Shown here in pieces: positions 8,054 to 17,587 of a DNA stretch of 64,000 nucleotides (positions are counted from its first letter, which is position 1; each line of letters opens with the position of its first letter). Source of the stretch: JBBDMC01 sp963775235 (GTDB taxonomy: Bacteria > Pseudomonadota > Alphaproteobacteria > Rhizobiales > Kaistiaceae); assembly GCA_963775235.1 (NCBI GenBank), contig CAVZHY010000006.1:124001-188000 (forward strand). The letters are read 5' to 3'. The notes below the pieces were generated by a model. That model was not told the DNA's origin, made no database searches, and worked only from the letters and a program-made list of their open reading frames with translations. The position numbers and the translations under genes are program-made.

Positions 8054-10288
8054 TCAGTCCGGCGCGCCGCGCTTGAGGTCCGACTCGATCATCAGGGTCG
8101 GCGATTCGAGGCGGGCTCGGTAGACCTGCAGGTTTTCCATGATCCGCTGGACGTAGTTCCGTGTCTCGGTGAACGGAATTCGTTCGATCCAGTCCACGAC
8201 GTCGACCTTCGGATCACGCGGATCGCCGTACTGCTTCACCCAATCGGCGACGCGGCGGGCGCCGGCGTTGTATGCGGCAAAGCTCATGACATAGGACCCC
8301 CCGAAGTTGTCGATCAGCCCGCCAAGATGGACCGCTCCGAGCGTGGCGTTGTAGCCGGGGTCGGAGGTGAGGCGCGCCTGCGAGTATTTCACCCCGGCGA
8401 TTTTTGCAGCTTCCCTGGCGGTGGCCGGCATCAGTTGGAGCAGCCCACGCGCCCCGGCGCTGCTCACGGCTTCCGGATTGAAATTGCTTTCCTGACGAGC
8501 GACCGCAAATACGACTGGCCGGTCGACGTCCGGGGTTTTCGCCGAAGCGGGAATCGCGGCGGTCGGAAAGGCGAGCGCGTCGACCGGAAGTCCGCGAGAC
8601 CCGGCGATAACGCCGATCTGCAAGGCGATCTGGTGCTCGTCGTTCTGTTCAGCCATGGCGGCAAGCAGGCCTATTTCAGACGGGTCGGAGAGCGTCTCGG
8701 CGAGGCTCCGGTAAAACAATCCGACCTGATCCGTCGCGCCGGCAGCGCTGAGGTGCCGAATCACCCGGACAAGGTCGCGTGACTCGAAACGCTCCCGTGT
8801 GGCGTCCGTGGCCGGAGGCGGTTTGGTAAGCTGCAGTTGTGCTTCACCCAGACGGGCTGACGCGAGCTGACCGTAAAATGCCGTCGGATAGGCGGCGGCG
8901 CGGCGGAAATGGGCGGTGGCGGATTCGGCATTGCCGGCGGCTGATGCGGCGCGGCCAAGCCAGTATTCAGCCCGGGACAGGCTGAGCGGCCGGGTGGAGA
9001 TGGCTGCGATCGCCGCAAAGTGTTTGGCGGCGACGTCGGGCTCGTGCAGGAACTCGAGCGCATACCAGCCGGCGTGGAATTCGGCTTCGGCGCGGAGGGT
9101 CGGTGTTTCTGCCGAGTGATCGGCGGCGATCTGATAGGCAAGCTTCGGCTCATCGAGATCGATGAGGGCGCGCGAGATCAAGCGGCGCTCGATCCACCAC
9201 GCGTCAGGGTCGACGATGACCGCCGGATCTCGTGGTGCGGCAACGAGAAGGGCGGCGGCGTCATCGATCTTGTTGGCGCGACGCAGCGCCTGGATGCGAG
9301 AGTAGACTGCAAGTGGATCGTTCTTGACGGACGACGGCAGCGCGTCGAGGGTCTTCAACGCATCCGAACTATCCGATATGACCGCGACGACGGCTTTGGC
9401 GAGCGCCTGCTGGTCCGCATCAAGGAGCTGGGCGGTGCGCAAGGCTGCGTCCGAGCTTTCGTCGTAGAGCAGGCGGTCCATGCGGGCTTTGTGGTCGGCC
9501 GCGGTCAACTGTCCGGAAAAATCGCTGAGGATGGTCTTCTCCTGCGACTCCGAAAGGTCCTGCGTTCGCCAGAACGCGCGGATCAGTTTGGCGGCTTCGT
9601 CGTCGTGACCGGTAGCCAGATAGGACTGGCCAAGAAGAATGGTTGCCTCGTCCGTCATCGGCTCCGTGCCGCCGAGGGCGCGGACGACATCGGCGGCCGA
9701 GGGGTTTTCGCGAACGATTGCCTGTTCGTAGCGAAGCCTGAGCAAGCCCTGGCCCGGCCAGTCGGGCAGCTTCTTCCTGACATCCGCAATGCGGTCCGAC
9801 GAAACCTGCTTGTCCCCGCTGGTTGCGACCAGCCAGTCCACGATCTTGATGTCGATTGGATTGGGGAGGGCGTAGGCGGCGATGGTGGCGCCGGCCGGAT
9901 CGCCGTTCGACAGCGCCTCCAGGGCGAGCTTCAGACCGGCCGAATCCAGAACGACGCCAGGATCGGGTCGCGCTATCGGCGCAGGCGCCTCCGGCGTGTC
10001 GGTAACGTCTCCGACCTCCGGCACGTCGCTGTCTTCGGCGGCCGTCGCCTCGCGGTCGTCGTCGGTGATCACCGGGCCAACGGCATCGGGCGGATCGTTG
10101 GTAGGACTGAGGTGTGGAATCGGCACCGTGTTTGCAGCCAACACCACGGGTGCGGGCGCGCCAAAACCTGCCGCCGCCACCGGCGCCAGCAGGAAACATG
10201 CGGCTGAGGCGCAGCCGGCTGCCAGATGCAACGACACACCGCGCCTTCCAGATCGCAGGCGCACCGCGCCGGCAAGCCCGGTCGTCAC
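8054..10288 (-). CDS. Soluble lytic murein transglycosylase (Slt70-like)
   Basis: Periplasmic lytic transglycosylase, 744 residues from a GTG start. It cleaves the MurNAc-GlcNAc bond of peptidoglycan with anhydro-MurNAc formation. The N-terminus has a signal-like hydrophobic segment (AAGCASAACFLLAPVAAAG) after basic residues, then a low-complexity acidic/proline linker. A long alpha-helical TPR-like superhelix occupies about residues 110-550. The catalytic SLT domain is near the C-terminus: FAVARQESNFNPEAVS with the catalytic glutamate, GLLQLMPATA, and SFAAYNAG. It is transcribed divergently from dapA. Confidence 0.92.
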   Translation of the reverse strand: MTTGLAGAVRLRSGRRGVSLHLAAGCASAACFLLAPVAAAGFGAPAPVVLAANTVPIPHLSPTNDPPDAVGPVITDDDREATAAEDSDVPEVGDVTDTPEAPAPIARPDPGVVLDSAGLKLALEALSNGDPAGATIAAYALPNPIDIKIVDWLVATSGDKQVSSDRIADVRKKLPDWPGQGLLRLRYEQAIVRENPSAADVVRALGGTEPMTDEATILLGQSYLATGHDDEAAKLIRAFWRTQDLSESQEKTILSDFSGQLTAADHKARMDRLLYDESSDAALRTAQLLDADQQALAKAVVAVISDSSDALKTLDALPSSVKNDPLAVYSRIQALRRANKIDDAAALLVAAPRDPAVIVDPDAWWIERRLISRALIDLDEPKLAYQIAADHSAETPTLRAEAEFHAGWYALEFLHEPDVAAKHFAAIAAISTRPLSLSRAEYWLGRAASAAGNAESATAHFRRAAAYPTAFYGQLASARLGEAQLQLTKPPPATDATRERFESRDLVRVIRHLSAAGATDQVGLFYRSLAETLSDPSEIGLLAAMAEQNDEHQIALQIGVIAGSRGLPVDALAFPTAAIPASAKTPDVDRPVVFAVARQESNFNPEAVSSAGARGLLQLMPATAREAAKIAGVKYSQARLTSDPGYNATLGAVHLGGLIDNFGGSYVMSFAAYNAGARRVADWVKQYGDPRDPKVDVVDWIERIPFTETRNYVQRIMENLQVYRARLESPTLMIESDLKRGAPD

Positions 10289-10502
10289 TGGTCGGTCGAC
10301 TCCTTCCGTTCGTGTCTGACGTATCCCATTTTATCGGATGCGCCGAATCCCAGCCCGCCACCTCGAACTGGAAATGGGCGGCCATCATGAACGATCGCTT
10401 CCCGACGGGGAAGGTTGTTGCCCGGCCAGCAGGCTCGGACTAAGGTCTCAGCCAACAGAAACAGCCAGATTTTGACCACAATTCGGCCGACGGAAACGTT
10501 TC

Positions 10503-11378
10503 ATGTTCAAAGGTTCCTACACTGCGCTGGCGACGCCGATTCGCAATGGCCGCTTCGACGAAGACGCCTTCCGCGCCTTTGTCGCATGGCAGATCGCCGA
10601 GGGGACGAACGGGCTGGTGCCGGTCGGGACCACTGGCGAAAGTCCGACACTGACCCACGACGAGCACAAGCGGGTCGTGCAGGTGTGCATCGAGGTGGCG
10701 GCGGGCCGGGTGCCGGTCATTGCCGGCGCCGGGTCCAACAACACGACGGAGGCGATCGACCTCGCCCGCTTCGCCGAGGACGCCGGGGCGGATGGGCTGC
10801 TGGTGGTGACGCCGTACTACAACAAGCCTAATCAGGAAGGGCTCTACCAGCACTTCAAGGCAATCAACGATGCGGTCGGCATCCCGATCATCATCTACAA
10901 CATTCCACCGCGCTCGGTCATCGACATGACCGTCGAGACGATGGCGCGGCTGTTCGAATTGAAGAACATCGCGGGCGTCAAGGATGCGACCGCGAAGATC
11001 GAGCGTGTCAGCCTCCAGCGCCACGCCATGGGGCCGGAATTCAACCAGCTTTCCGGCGAGGACGCAACTGCCCTTGCTTTCATGGCCCACGGTGGCCATG
11101 GCTGCATTTCGGTCACGTCGAACGTCGCGCCAAAGCTGTTGTCAGAGTTTCAGGCTGCCTGCCTGGCGGGCGACTACGCCACGGCGTTGACCTATCAGGA
11201 CCGGTTGATGCCGCTGCACCGCGCGCTGTTCATCGAGCCGAACCCGGCCGGGATCAAATTTGCCCTGTCGGTGATCGACAAAATGAGCGACGAGGTGCGG
11301 CTGCCGCTGGTGAAGGTGTCCGAATCGGCGAGAGGTGAGATCCGCGCCGCGATGGTGCACGCCGGCCTGATCAACTGA
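10503..11378 (+). CDS. dapA: 4-hydroxy-tetrahydrodipicolinate synthase
   Basis: 291-residue enzyme condensing pyruvate with aspartate semialdehyde, first committed step of the lysine/diaminopimelate branch. Diagnostic segments are GTTGESPTLTHDEH, the YYNKPNQEGLYQHF tyrosine motif, and the Schiff-base lysine in IAGVKDAT. Length and start (MFKGSYTALATPI) are typical. smpB follows after 4 bp, a common alphaproteobacterial pairing, and the lytic transglycosylase is divergent, so cell-wall synthesis and turnover genes share an intergenic region. Confidence 0.97.
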   Translation: MFKGSYTALATPIRNGRFDEDAFRAFVAWQIAEGTNGLVPVGTTGESPTLTHDEHKRVVQVCIEVAAGRVPVIAGAGSNNTTEAIDLARFAEDAGADGLLVVTPYYNKPNQEGLYQHFKAINDAVGIPIIIYNIPPRSVIDMTVETMARLFELKNIAGVKDATAKIERVSLQRHAMGPEFNQLSGEDATALAFMAHGGHGCISVTSNVAPKLLSEFQAACLAGDYATALTYQDRLMPLHRALFIEPNPAGIKFALSVIDKMSDEVRLPLVKVSESARGEIRAAMVHAGLIN

Positions 11379-11382
11379 GCCC

Positions 11383-11859
11383 ATGGCCGCAAAAAAAGAA
11401 AAGCCGGCGAGCCGCGTAGCCGCCGTGAACCGGCGTGCGCGTTTCAACTACGAGATCCAGCAGACCTACGAGGCGGGCATCGCGCTTGCCGGCACGGAGG
11501 TGAAATCTCTGCGTCAAGGCCAGGCGAATATCGCCGACGCGTATGCCGGCGAGCGGGGCGGCGAGCTATGGCTCTACAACGCCCATATTCCGGAGTATCT
11601 CCAGGCCAACCGGTTCCAGCACCCGACGCGCCGGGCGCGGAAGTTGTTGCTGCACAAGCGGGAAATCGACCGGCTGATCGGCGCGGTCAACCGCGAGGGC
11701 ATGACGATCGTGCCGCTGAAAATCTATTTCAACGACCGCGGACGCGCCAAAGTCGAGCTGGGGGTTGCGCGCGGCAAGAAGCTTCACGACAAGCGGGAGA
11801 CCGAGAAGAAGCGCAGCTGGCAGCGCGAGAAAGCGCGTGTCATGCGCGAGAAGGGCTAA
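11383..11859 (+). CDS. smpB: SsrA-binding protein SmpB
   Basis: 158-residue RNA-binding protein that partners tmRNA in ribosome rescue. Typical motifs are RARFNYEIQQTYEAGIAL, GTEVKSLRQGQANIADAY, and a basic C-terminal tail (GKKLHDKRETEKKRSWQREK) that is known in the family to enter the ribosome decoding channel. It starts 4 bp after dapA and is probably in the same operon. The tmRNA gene itself is not in the window. Confidence 0.97.
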   Translation: MAAKKEKPASRVAAVNRRARFNYEIQQTYEAGIALAGTEVKSLRQGQANIADAYAGERGGELWLYNAHIPEYLQANRFQHPTRRARKLLLHKREIDRLIGAVNREGMTIVPLKIYFNDRGRAKVELGVARGKKLHDKRETEKKRSWQREKARVMREKG

Positions 11860-11872
11860 GGGAGACGGGCAC

Positions 11873-12523
11873 CTACGTACCCGCCGCCTCCGTGAGCCGC
11901 GCCTGTATTTTGGTGAAGACCGCCCGGAACATCGCTTCAGTGAGCCTGCCGGTGTTGGTGTTGTAGCGCGAGCAATGATAGCTGTCGAAAAGCGTGATGC
12001 GGGTTGTCGCCTGATGCGTAGCAGCGTGGGCGAACGGTGCGGCGCTCCGCCTGATCCCGAGCGCAGCCGTGACGGTCTCGTGGGCGATCCGTCCGAGGGC
12101 GAGGATGGCCACCAGGCTCGCCATTCGCTCAATCGTCGCTGACAAGAACTGACGGCAGGTTCCGATCTCCGCCGGTGTGGGTTTGTTCTGCGGGGGTACG
12201 CAACGAACGGCGTTGGTGATGGCCGCGTCGATGAGCACCAGACCGTCGTCGGGGCGCGCCTCGTAAGTCCCGTGCGCAAAGCCGAAGTCGATCATCGTGC
12301 GGTAGAGGAGATCGCCGGCGTAGTCGCCAGTGAACGGTCGGCCGGTACGGTTGGCACCTCTCAGGCCCGGAGCCAGCCCCAAGATAAGGAGGCGCCCGTC
12401 GCGCCGGCCGAACGTCGGCACCGGTGCATTGTGCCAGGCCGGTTCTTTCGTCCGCCACTCGTCGCGAAACGCCTTCAGGCGCGGACAGAGAGGGCAGTCA
12501 TGATCCGGCTCGCCTCCGGTCAT
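11873..12523 (-). CDS. Uracil-DNA glycosylase, family 5-like (UDGb)
   Basis: Base-excision-repair glycosylase with an iron-sulfur cluster. Motif 1 reads GLAPGLRGANRTGRPFTGD and motif 3 SYHCSRYNTNTGRLT, the pattern of family 5 enzymes (UDGb), which lack the Asp/Asn general base of families 1 and 4. Candidate cluster cysteines are in DCPLCPRL and AVRCVPP. I chose ATG 12523 over the in-frame TTG at 12541. It lies on the opposite strand to smpB and is 30 bp downstream of the NYN gene, so it may be its operon partner. Confidence 0.88.
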   Translation of the reverse strand: MTGGEPDHDCPLCPRLKAFRDEWRTKEPAWHNAPVPTFGRRDGRLLILGLAPGLRGANRTGRPFTGDYAGDLLYRTMIDFGFAHGTYEARPDDGLVLIDAAITNAVRCVPPQNKPTPAEIGTCRQFLSATIERMASLVAILALGRIAHETVTAALGIRRSAAPFAHAATHQATTRITLFDSYHCSRYNTNTGRLTEAMFRAVFTKIQARLTEAAGT

Positions 12524-12553
12524 CGGATCACCCGACGCCAATCGCGAGACCGA

Positions 12554-13159
12554 TCAGAAGGCGTCGTCTTCCTCGAATTCCTCTTCGAAAGTGCTCGACT
12601 GGGAGCGTTCGGTCTGGCGCTGGACCCTTTCGGCCGGATCGCGGCCGATCTTCGATTTCATCGTCGCCAGATCGATGAAATGATCCGCCTGCCTGCGCAG
12701 CTCGTCTGCGATCATCGGCGGCTGGGTCGATAGCGTCGACACGACGCTGACCTTACGCCCCTTGCGTTGGACCGCCTCCACCAGGGAACGGAAGTCGCCG
12801 TCGCCGGAGAACAGCACGAAATGGTCGATGCTGTCGGCCATCTCCATGACATGGACCGCGAGTTCTATGTCCATGTTGCCCTTCACCTTGCGGCGGCCGG
12901 CCGAATCGACGAACTCCTTGGTCGGCTTGGTAATAACGGCGTAGCCGTTATAGTCGAGCCAATCGATGAGCGGGCGGATGGACGAGTATTCCTGGTCCTC
13001 CGCCAGCGCCGTGTAGTAATAAGCCCGCAGAAGGTAGCCTTTCGACTCGAATTCCTGCAACAGGCGCTTGTAATCAATGTCGAAGCCCAACGACTTCGCG
13101 GTCGCATAGAGGTTGGCTCCGTCGATGAACAAGGCAATTTTCTCACGCGGGTCAAACAT
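12554..13159 (-). CDS. NYN domain protein (LabA/DUF88-like)
   Basis: PIN-like NYN-fold protein, a putative metal-dependent ribonuclease. The fold is shown by ALFIDGANLYATAKSLGFD (first catalytic Asp), KGNMDIELAVHVMEM (second) and HFVLFSGDGDFRSLVEAV (third/fourth). The C-terminus is a short disordered acidic tail (TFEEEFEEDDAF). I start it at the ATG at 13159 (MFDPREKIALF), the usual N-terminus in Rhizobiales relatives; a start at 13192 adds 11 residues. It is transcribed away from rpoZ. The RNA target is unknown. Confidence 0.88.
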   Translation of the reverse strand: MFDPREKIALFIDGANLYATAKSLGFDIDYKRLLQEFESKGYLLRAYYYTALAEDQEYSSIRPLIDWLDYNGYAVITKPTKEFVDSAGRRKVKGNMDIELAVHVMEMADSIDHFVLFSGDGDFRSLVEAVQRKGRKVSVVSTLSTQPPMIADELRRQADHFIDLATMKSKIGRDPAERVQRQTERSQSSTFEEEFEEDDAF

Positions 13160-13501
13160 CTTTTCGTCTAATTCGTCTCTGACTTGGCGCAAAACTACAC
13201 CCTCGCTGTTCGATTCCGCCGATTGATTCGGCCGCCAGCCTATGTACCCCCACGGGCTGATACAGGCGCTGGAGTTACGCGGAGAAGGGCCGGCTCCCCA
13301 TCGCGCCCGCCGGGAATTCGCTCAATAGATTTCGTAGTCGTACGAGAAAGCGCGTCAAAAGCAACGTTGAACACCATCATAGCACATTCGGGTTGATGGC
13401 GAATTGGTAAAGTCGCCTGTGTGGGTGTTGGCCACCGAAAACCTTGCGTTCGCGGCCCGGGCGGCTTATATGCGCTGCGATATCCCGAAAGGAGACTGCA
13501 G
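13160..13501. other. Divergent intergenic region between the NYN gene and rpoZ
   Basis: About 340 bp without a gene. It must hold the promoters for the minus-strand NYN gene and for plus-strand rpoZ. The rpoZ ribosome site GAAAGGAGACTGCAG is clear just before 13502. I see no strong hairpin-plus-T-run terminator, no riboswitch-like fold, and no convincing canonical promoter. Confidence 0.5.
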
Positions 13502-13894
13502 ATGGCGCGCGTGACCGTCGAGGACTGCGTCGACAAGGTCGACAACCGGTTTGAGCTGGTGCTGCTTGCCGGCCACCGGGCGCGGATGATTTCGAGCGGA
13601 GCGCCGCTGACGGTCGACCGTGACAATGACAAGAATCCTGTGGTCGCCTTGCGCGAAATCGCCGACGAGACGATTGCGCCGGAGGACCTGAAAGAGGATC
13701 TCATCCATTCCCTGCAGAAATACGTGGAAGTGGACGAGCCCGAACCCGAGCCGGTGCCGATGATCGCGGCCGCCGATGCGGAAACGGCCGGTCCGACCGA
13801 CGACGGGGCCATAACCTTCGACCGCATGTCGGAGGAGGAGTTGCTGCGGGGCCTGGAAAGCATGGTTCCGCCGGACAAGACCGACGAATTTTGA
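13502..13894 (+). CDS. rpoZ: RNA polymerase omega subunit
   Basis: 130-residue omega subunit that helps assemble and stabilise RNA polymerase and contributes to ppGpp response. Diagnostic start MARVTVEDCVDKVDNRFEL, then AGHRARMISSG and KNPVVALREIADE. The C-terminal acidic extension (DEPEPEPVP and later) is common in alphaproteobacteria. A strong Shine-Dalgarno (AAGGAGA) fixes the start. The relA/spoT homologue lies downstream, separated by one copy of the dispersed repeat; adjacency of rpoZ and relA/spoT is widespread in proteobacteria. Confidence 0.97.
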   Translation: MARVTVEDCVDKVDNRFELVLLAGHRARMISSGAPLTVDRDNDKNPVVALREIADETIAPEDLKEDLIHSLQKYVEVDEPEPEPVPMIAAADAETAGPTDDGAITFDRMSEEELLRGLESMVPPDKTDEF

Positions 13895-13916
13895 CCCCGG
13901 CGGCGGCTTCCGAGAC

Positions 13917-14022
13917 CTAGCCCGATTTCGCTTTTCCCTGAGTTGCGAAATCGTCCCAGCTCTTTGTTTCTTCGCAATTCCGGACGGAAAACCGGTTCCC
14001 ACTTTTCCTGGAATTGCTCTGG
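13917..14022. repeat. Dispersed ~100-bp intergenic repeat, copy 1
   Basis: Lies between rpoZ and relA/spoT. It shares long near-identical blocks with copies at 25239 and 50664, such as CCCAGCTCTTTGTTTC and GGAATTGC at the end. Its right end ATTGCTCTGG is the exact reverse complement of the left end of copy 2 (CCAGAGCAAT), so the family seems to have short terminal inverted repeats. It has no coding capacity and resembles a MITE-like or REP-like element. Confidence 0.85.
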
Positions 14023-14119
14023 CGCGCATAAACTTTCGCAATACCTTACGGTATTATCAACAAGGCCGTGAGACGGCACCCGCCCATCGCGGCAGGTGCC
14101 AAAGTCGGATGTTTGCGCA

Positions 14120-16398
14120 ATGATGCGCCAGTACGAACTGGTTGAGCGGGTCACGCGTTATAATCCGAACGCGGACGAGAACCTGCTGAACAAGGCGTAC
14201 GTGTACGCCATGCAAAAACATGGCCTGCAGCAGCGCGCCAACGGCGATCCGTACTTTTCCCATCCCCTGGAAGTCGCGGCCATCCTGACCGACCTTCGGC
14301 TGGACGATGCCACCATCGCGGTCGCCCTTCTGCACGACACCATCGAGGATACCGACGCCACCCGCGGCGAGATCGACCAGATGTTCGGCGAGGACATCGG
14401 CCGCCTCGTCGAAGGGCTGACCAAGATCGGCAAGCTCGACCTGGTTTCGAAAAAGGCGGAGCAGGCCGAGAACCTGCGCAAGCTGTTGCTGGCGATATCC
14501 GCCGACATCCGCGTCCTTCTGGTCAAGCTGGCGGATCGGTTGCACAACATGCGCACGCTCGAGCACATGCCCGAGGAGGCCCGCAACCGGATCGCGGAAG
14601 AGACGCTGGAGATTTATGCCCCGCTGGCGGGGCGCATGGGCATGCACGAGATGCGCGAGGAGCTGGAGGAGCTGGCGTTCCGCACCGTCAACCCGGTGGC
14701 GCACGCAACCATCGAACGCCGCTTGACAGAGCTCCGCGATCGCAATCGCCGCCTGATCGAAAGCATCGAGCGGGAGCTGACGGAACGGCTCCAGCGTGCG
14801 GGCATCTCAGCCGAGGTGAAGGGGCGGGAGAAGCGGCCCTATTCCATCTTCCGCAAGATGGAGCGCAAGGCGGTGAGCTTCGAGCAACTGTCCGACATCC
14901 TGGGTTTTCGCGTGATCGTCGGCGGTGTCGCGGAATGCTACGGCGCCGTCGGGGTGGTCCATACCACCTGGCCGTCGGTCCCCGGCCGGTTCAAGGACTA
15001 CATCTCCACGCCGAAGCAGAACGACTATCGCTCGATCCACACCACCGTGGTCGGTCCGGGCAGCCAGCGGGTCGAGCTTCAGGTCCGCACCGCAGAAATG
15101 CACCGCGTCGCCGAATACGGGATCGCGACGCACGCCCTCTACAAGGATGGCATCGTACCGGCGAAACCGAAGGCGAACGGGCGCGGCAACGGTGCCGCCA
15201 AGGGCGACGGCGCCACCCAGCTCACCGGATTTACGGAAGAGATTCGCGCCTACGAATGGCTGCGGCGCACGATCCAGATGCTGGCCGAAGGCGACACGCC
15301 GGAGGAATTCCTCGAGCATACGAAGCTGGAGCTGTTCCAGGACCAGGTGTTCTGCTTCACCCCGAAGGGCCGGCTTATCGCACTGCCGCGGGGCGCGACG
15401 CCAGTCGACTTCGCGTACGCGGTTCACACCGATGTCGGTGACACCTGCGTCGGCGCCAAGATCAACGGCCGCAACATGCCGCTGATGACCGAGCTTCATA
15501 ACGGCGACGAAGTCGAGATCATCTGCGCCAAGGGCCAGACGCCGGCGGCGGCGTGGGAATTGATGGTGGTGACGGGCAAGGCGCGCTCGGCGATCCGTCG
15601 CGCGACGCGCTCGGCCGTGCGCGGACAGTTCGCCGGCCTCGGCCGACACATACTGGAGCGCGCCTTCGCCCGCGCGGGCCGGCCGTTTTCGGATGAAATG
15701 GTGCGCACCGCGCTGCCGCGACTGGCCCAGAACAATGTCGAAGACGCGTTCGCCGCGGTCGGTCGCGGCGAGATTCCCTCGGTGAATGTGCTGAGGGCGA
15801 TCTACCCCGACCACAAGGAGGAACGTTCGCCGCGCGCGGCCGCGAGCAATGAGGAAGGGTGGTTTGGCCTCAAACGCGCTGCCGGGATGAAATTCCGCAT
15901 ACCGGGTCTTTCGCGGCGACCGGCCGTGGGGCCGACGCGACCCAACAATCCGGCGATCCCCATTCGGGGCATCGATGGGGAAATGCCGGTGCGGTTCGCC
16001 GAAGGAGGCGCGCTGCCGGGCGAGCGTATCGTCGGCATCCTCACGTCAGGGGAGGGGATCACCATTTATCCGATCCAGTCTCCGGCCCTGAAAGCTTTCG
16101 ACGACGAGCCGCAGCGCTGGCTCGATGTCAGATGGGACGTGGACGAGAACCGGCACAAGCGCTTTTCGGCGCGTGTCGAAGTGACGGCTATCAACGAGCC
16201 GGGAGCCTGGTTCAGGTGGCCCAGGTGATCGCCGACAACGACGGCAATATCTCCAACATCGCCATCACGCGAGCGGCCCCGGACTTCTCGGTGATCGTCA
16301 TCGACGTGGAGGTCGCCGACATCAAGCACCTCAACCGATTGATTTCGCAATTGCGCGCGTTGGCTGTGGTCGGCCAGGTCAACCGGGTAGGGACGTGA
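14120..16398 (+). CDS. Bifunctional (p)ppGpp synthetase/hydrolase, RelA/SpoT family (frameshift near 3' end)
   Basis: Long Rsh protein that makes and degrades the alarmone (p)ppGpp. Order: HD hydrolase domain (HPLEVAAILTDL, ALLHDTIEDT, KLADRLHNMRTL), synthetase domain (KREKRPYSIFRKM-like segment, QNDYRSIHTTVVGP, QVRTAEMHRVAEYG), TGS domain (VFCFTPKGRLIALPRGATPVDFAY), and C-terminal ACT domain. The first frame ends at 16228 as GAWFRWPR. The ACT domain continues in another frame (SLVQVAQVIADNDGNISNI to 16398), implying one missing base near 16203. Start chosen at ATG 14120 (MMRQYELVERV) rather than GTG 14096. The name relA, spoT or rsh depends on convention. Confidence 0.93.
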
Positions 16399-16405
16399 GC
16401 GTGCC

Positions 16406-16987
16406 ATGACCGAGGCCGAGGTCATCGACATCTTCAAGCAGGCCGGGGCAATCCTCGAAGGGCACTTCATCCTGACTTCAGGACTGAGAAGCCCGGTCTT
16501 CATTCAGAAGGCGCGGGTCTTCATGTATCCGGCCCTGACAGAGAAAGTCTGCCGGGCGCTGGCCGATCGGATACGGAACGCCGGAATTGGACCAATCGAC
16601 ATGATTGTGTCGCCCGCGGTCGGGGGCATCGTCCCCGGCTACGAAACCGCGCGGCATCTGGGGGTGCCCGCGATTTGGGTCGAGCGCGAGAACGGCGAGA
16701 TGCGTTTGCGCCGGTTCGACCTCAAGCCCGAGGCGCGCGTGCTGGTGGTCGAGGACATCGTCACCACCGGCCTGTCGATCCGCGAGACGATCGACGCCGT
16801 CCGCCGTCTCGGCGCGACGGTGGTTGCTGCCGCTTGCCTGATCGATCGCTCGGCGGGGCAGGCAGACGTCGGCGTGCCCCTGATATCGCTCGCGCACTAC
16901 GCGGTGCCGGCCTACCCGGCCAGTGCGCTTCCGCCGGACCTGGCGCGCATCCCGGCGGTCAAGCCGGGAAGCCGTGGCGTTGCCTGA
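16406..16987 (+). CDS. pyrE: Orotate phosphoribosyltransferase
   Basis: 193-residue enzyme of pyrimidine biosynthesis converting orotate and PRPP to OMP. Diagnostic features: GHFILTSGLRSPVFIQKA, VSPAVGGIVPGYETAR, and the PRPP-binding loop RVLVVEDIVTTGLSIRE. It begins 7 bp after the end of the relA/spoT homologue and leads into DUF2062 and pdxJ, so it is probably within a long housekeeping operon. Confidence 0.96.
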   Translation: MTEAEVIDIFKQAGAILEGHFILTSGLRSPVFIQKARVFMYPALTEKVCRALADRIRNAGIGPIDMIVSPAVGGIVPGYETARHLGVPAIWVERENGEMRLRRFDLKPEARVLVVEDIVTTGLSIRETIDAVRRLGATVVAAACLIDRSAGQADVGVPLISLAHYAVPAYPASALPPDLARIPAVKPGSRGVA

Positions 16988-16996
16988 GTTGATCAC

Positions 16997-17587
16997 ATGT
17001 TGTTCCGCAGCCGCACCCGACCCGACCTGATCAGCCGCCTACGCGCGGCTGCGTGGCCGCGCTCGTGGTCGCGGTCGATCCGCTATCTCGTCAAGCGATT
17101 GCTCAGGCTGTCGGCTTCGCCGCACGCAATCGCCGCTGGCGTGGCGGCAGGAGCGTTTGCTTCGTTCACCCCGTTCATCGGGTTCCACTTCTTCATCGGG
17201 TTCGCGCTTGCTTTCGTGATCGGCGGCAACCTGATCGCCGCGGCGATCGGTACCGCGGTCGGCAATCCGCTGACGTTCCCATTCATCTGGGCGGCCACGT
17301 ACAAACTCGGCGTCGCTATCCTCGGCGGCAGCGGCCGTGTTCTTGAAATCGGCGAGATTTCGCGACACCTCGCTCATAAGTCGTTCGCGGCGATTTTGCC
17401 CCTCATTCGCACGATGCTGGTCGGGGCAGTGCCGCTCGGGATCGTTGCGGCTCTGGTGCTCTACGTGGTGGTGCACTATTCAGTTAGGCAATTTCAGACG
17501 ATGCGGCGCGACCGGCTCGCACTTCGCCGGCGCGAGCGCACGCGCCAGCGGAAGCCCGCTCCGGTCAACAAAGTCGAGCCGATATGA
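16997..17587 (+). CDS. DUF2062 membrane protein
   Basis: 196-residue inner-membrane protein. The conserved DUF2062 core is visible: ASPHAIAAGVAAGAFASFTP, then GGNLIAAAIGTAVGNPLTFP, with hydrophobic helices and a further helix near residues 140-160. The tail is strongly basic (RRDRLALRRRERTRQRK). Stop and pdxJ start overlap as ATGA. In Rhizobiales this family is often found between pyrE and pdxJ; its biochemical role is not established. Confidence 0.9.
   Translation: MLFRSRTRPDLISRLRAAAWPRSWSRSIRYLVKRLLRLSASPHAIAAGVAAGAFASFTPFIGFHFFIGFALAFVIGGNLIAAAIGTAVGNPLTFPFIWAATYKLGVAILGGSGRVLEIGEISRHLAHKSFAAILPLIRTMLVGAVPLGIVAALVLYVVVHYSVRQFQTMRRDRLALRRRERTRQRKPAPVNKVEPI

Noticed and set aside
9020..10207. 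395-residue plus-strand open frame
   Set aside because: It lies antisense to the lytic transglycosylase and has Arg/Gly-rich, motif-free sequence typical of high-GC shadow frames.
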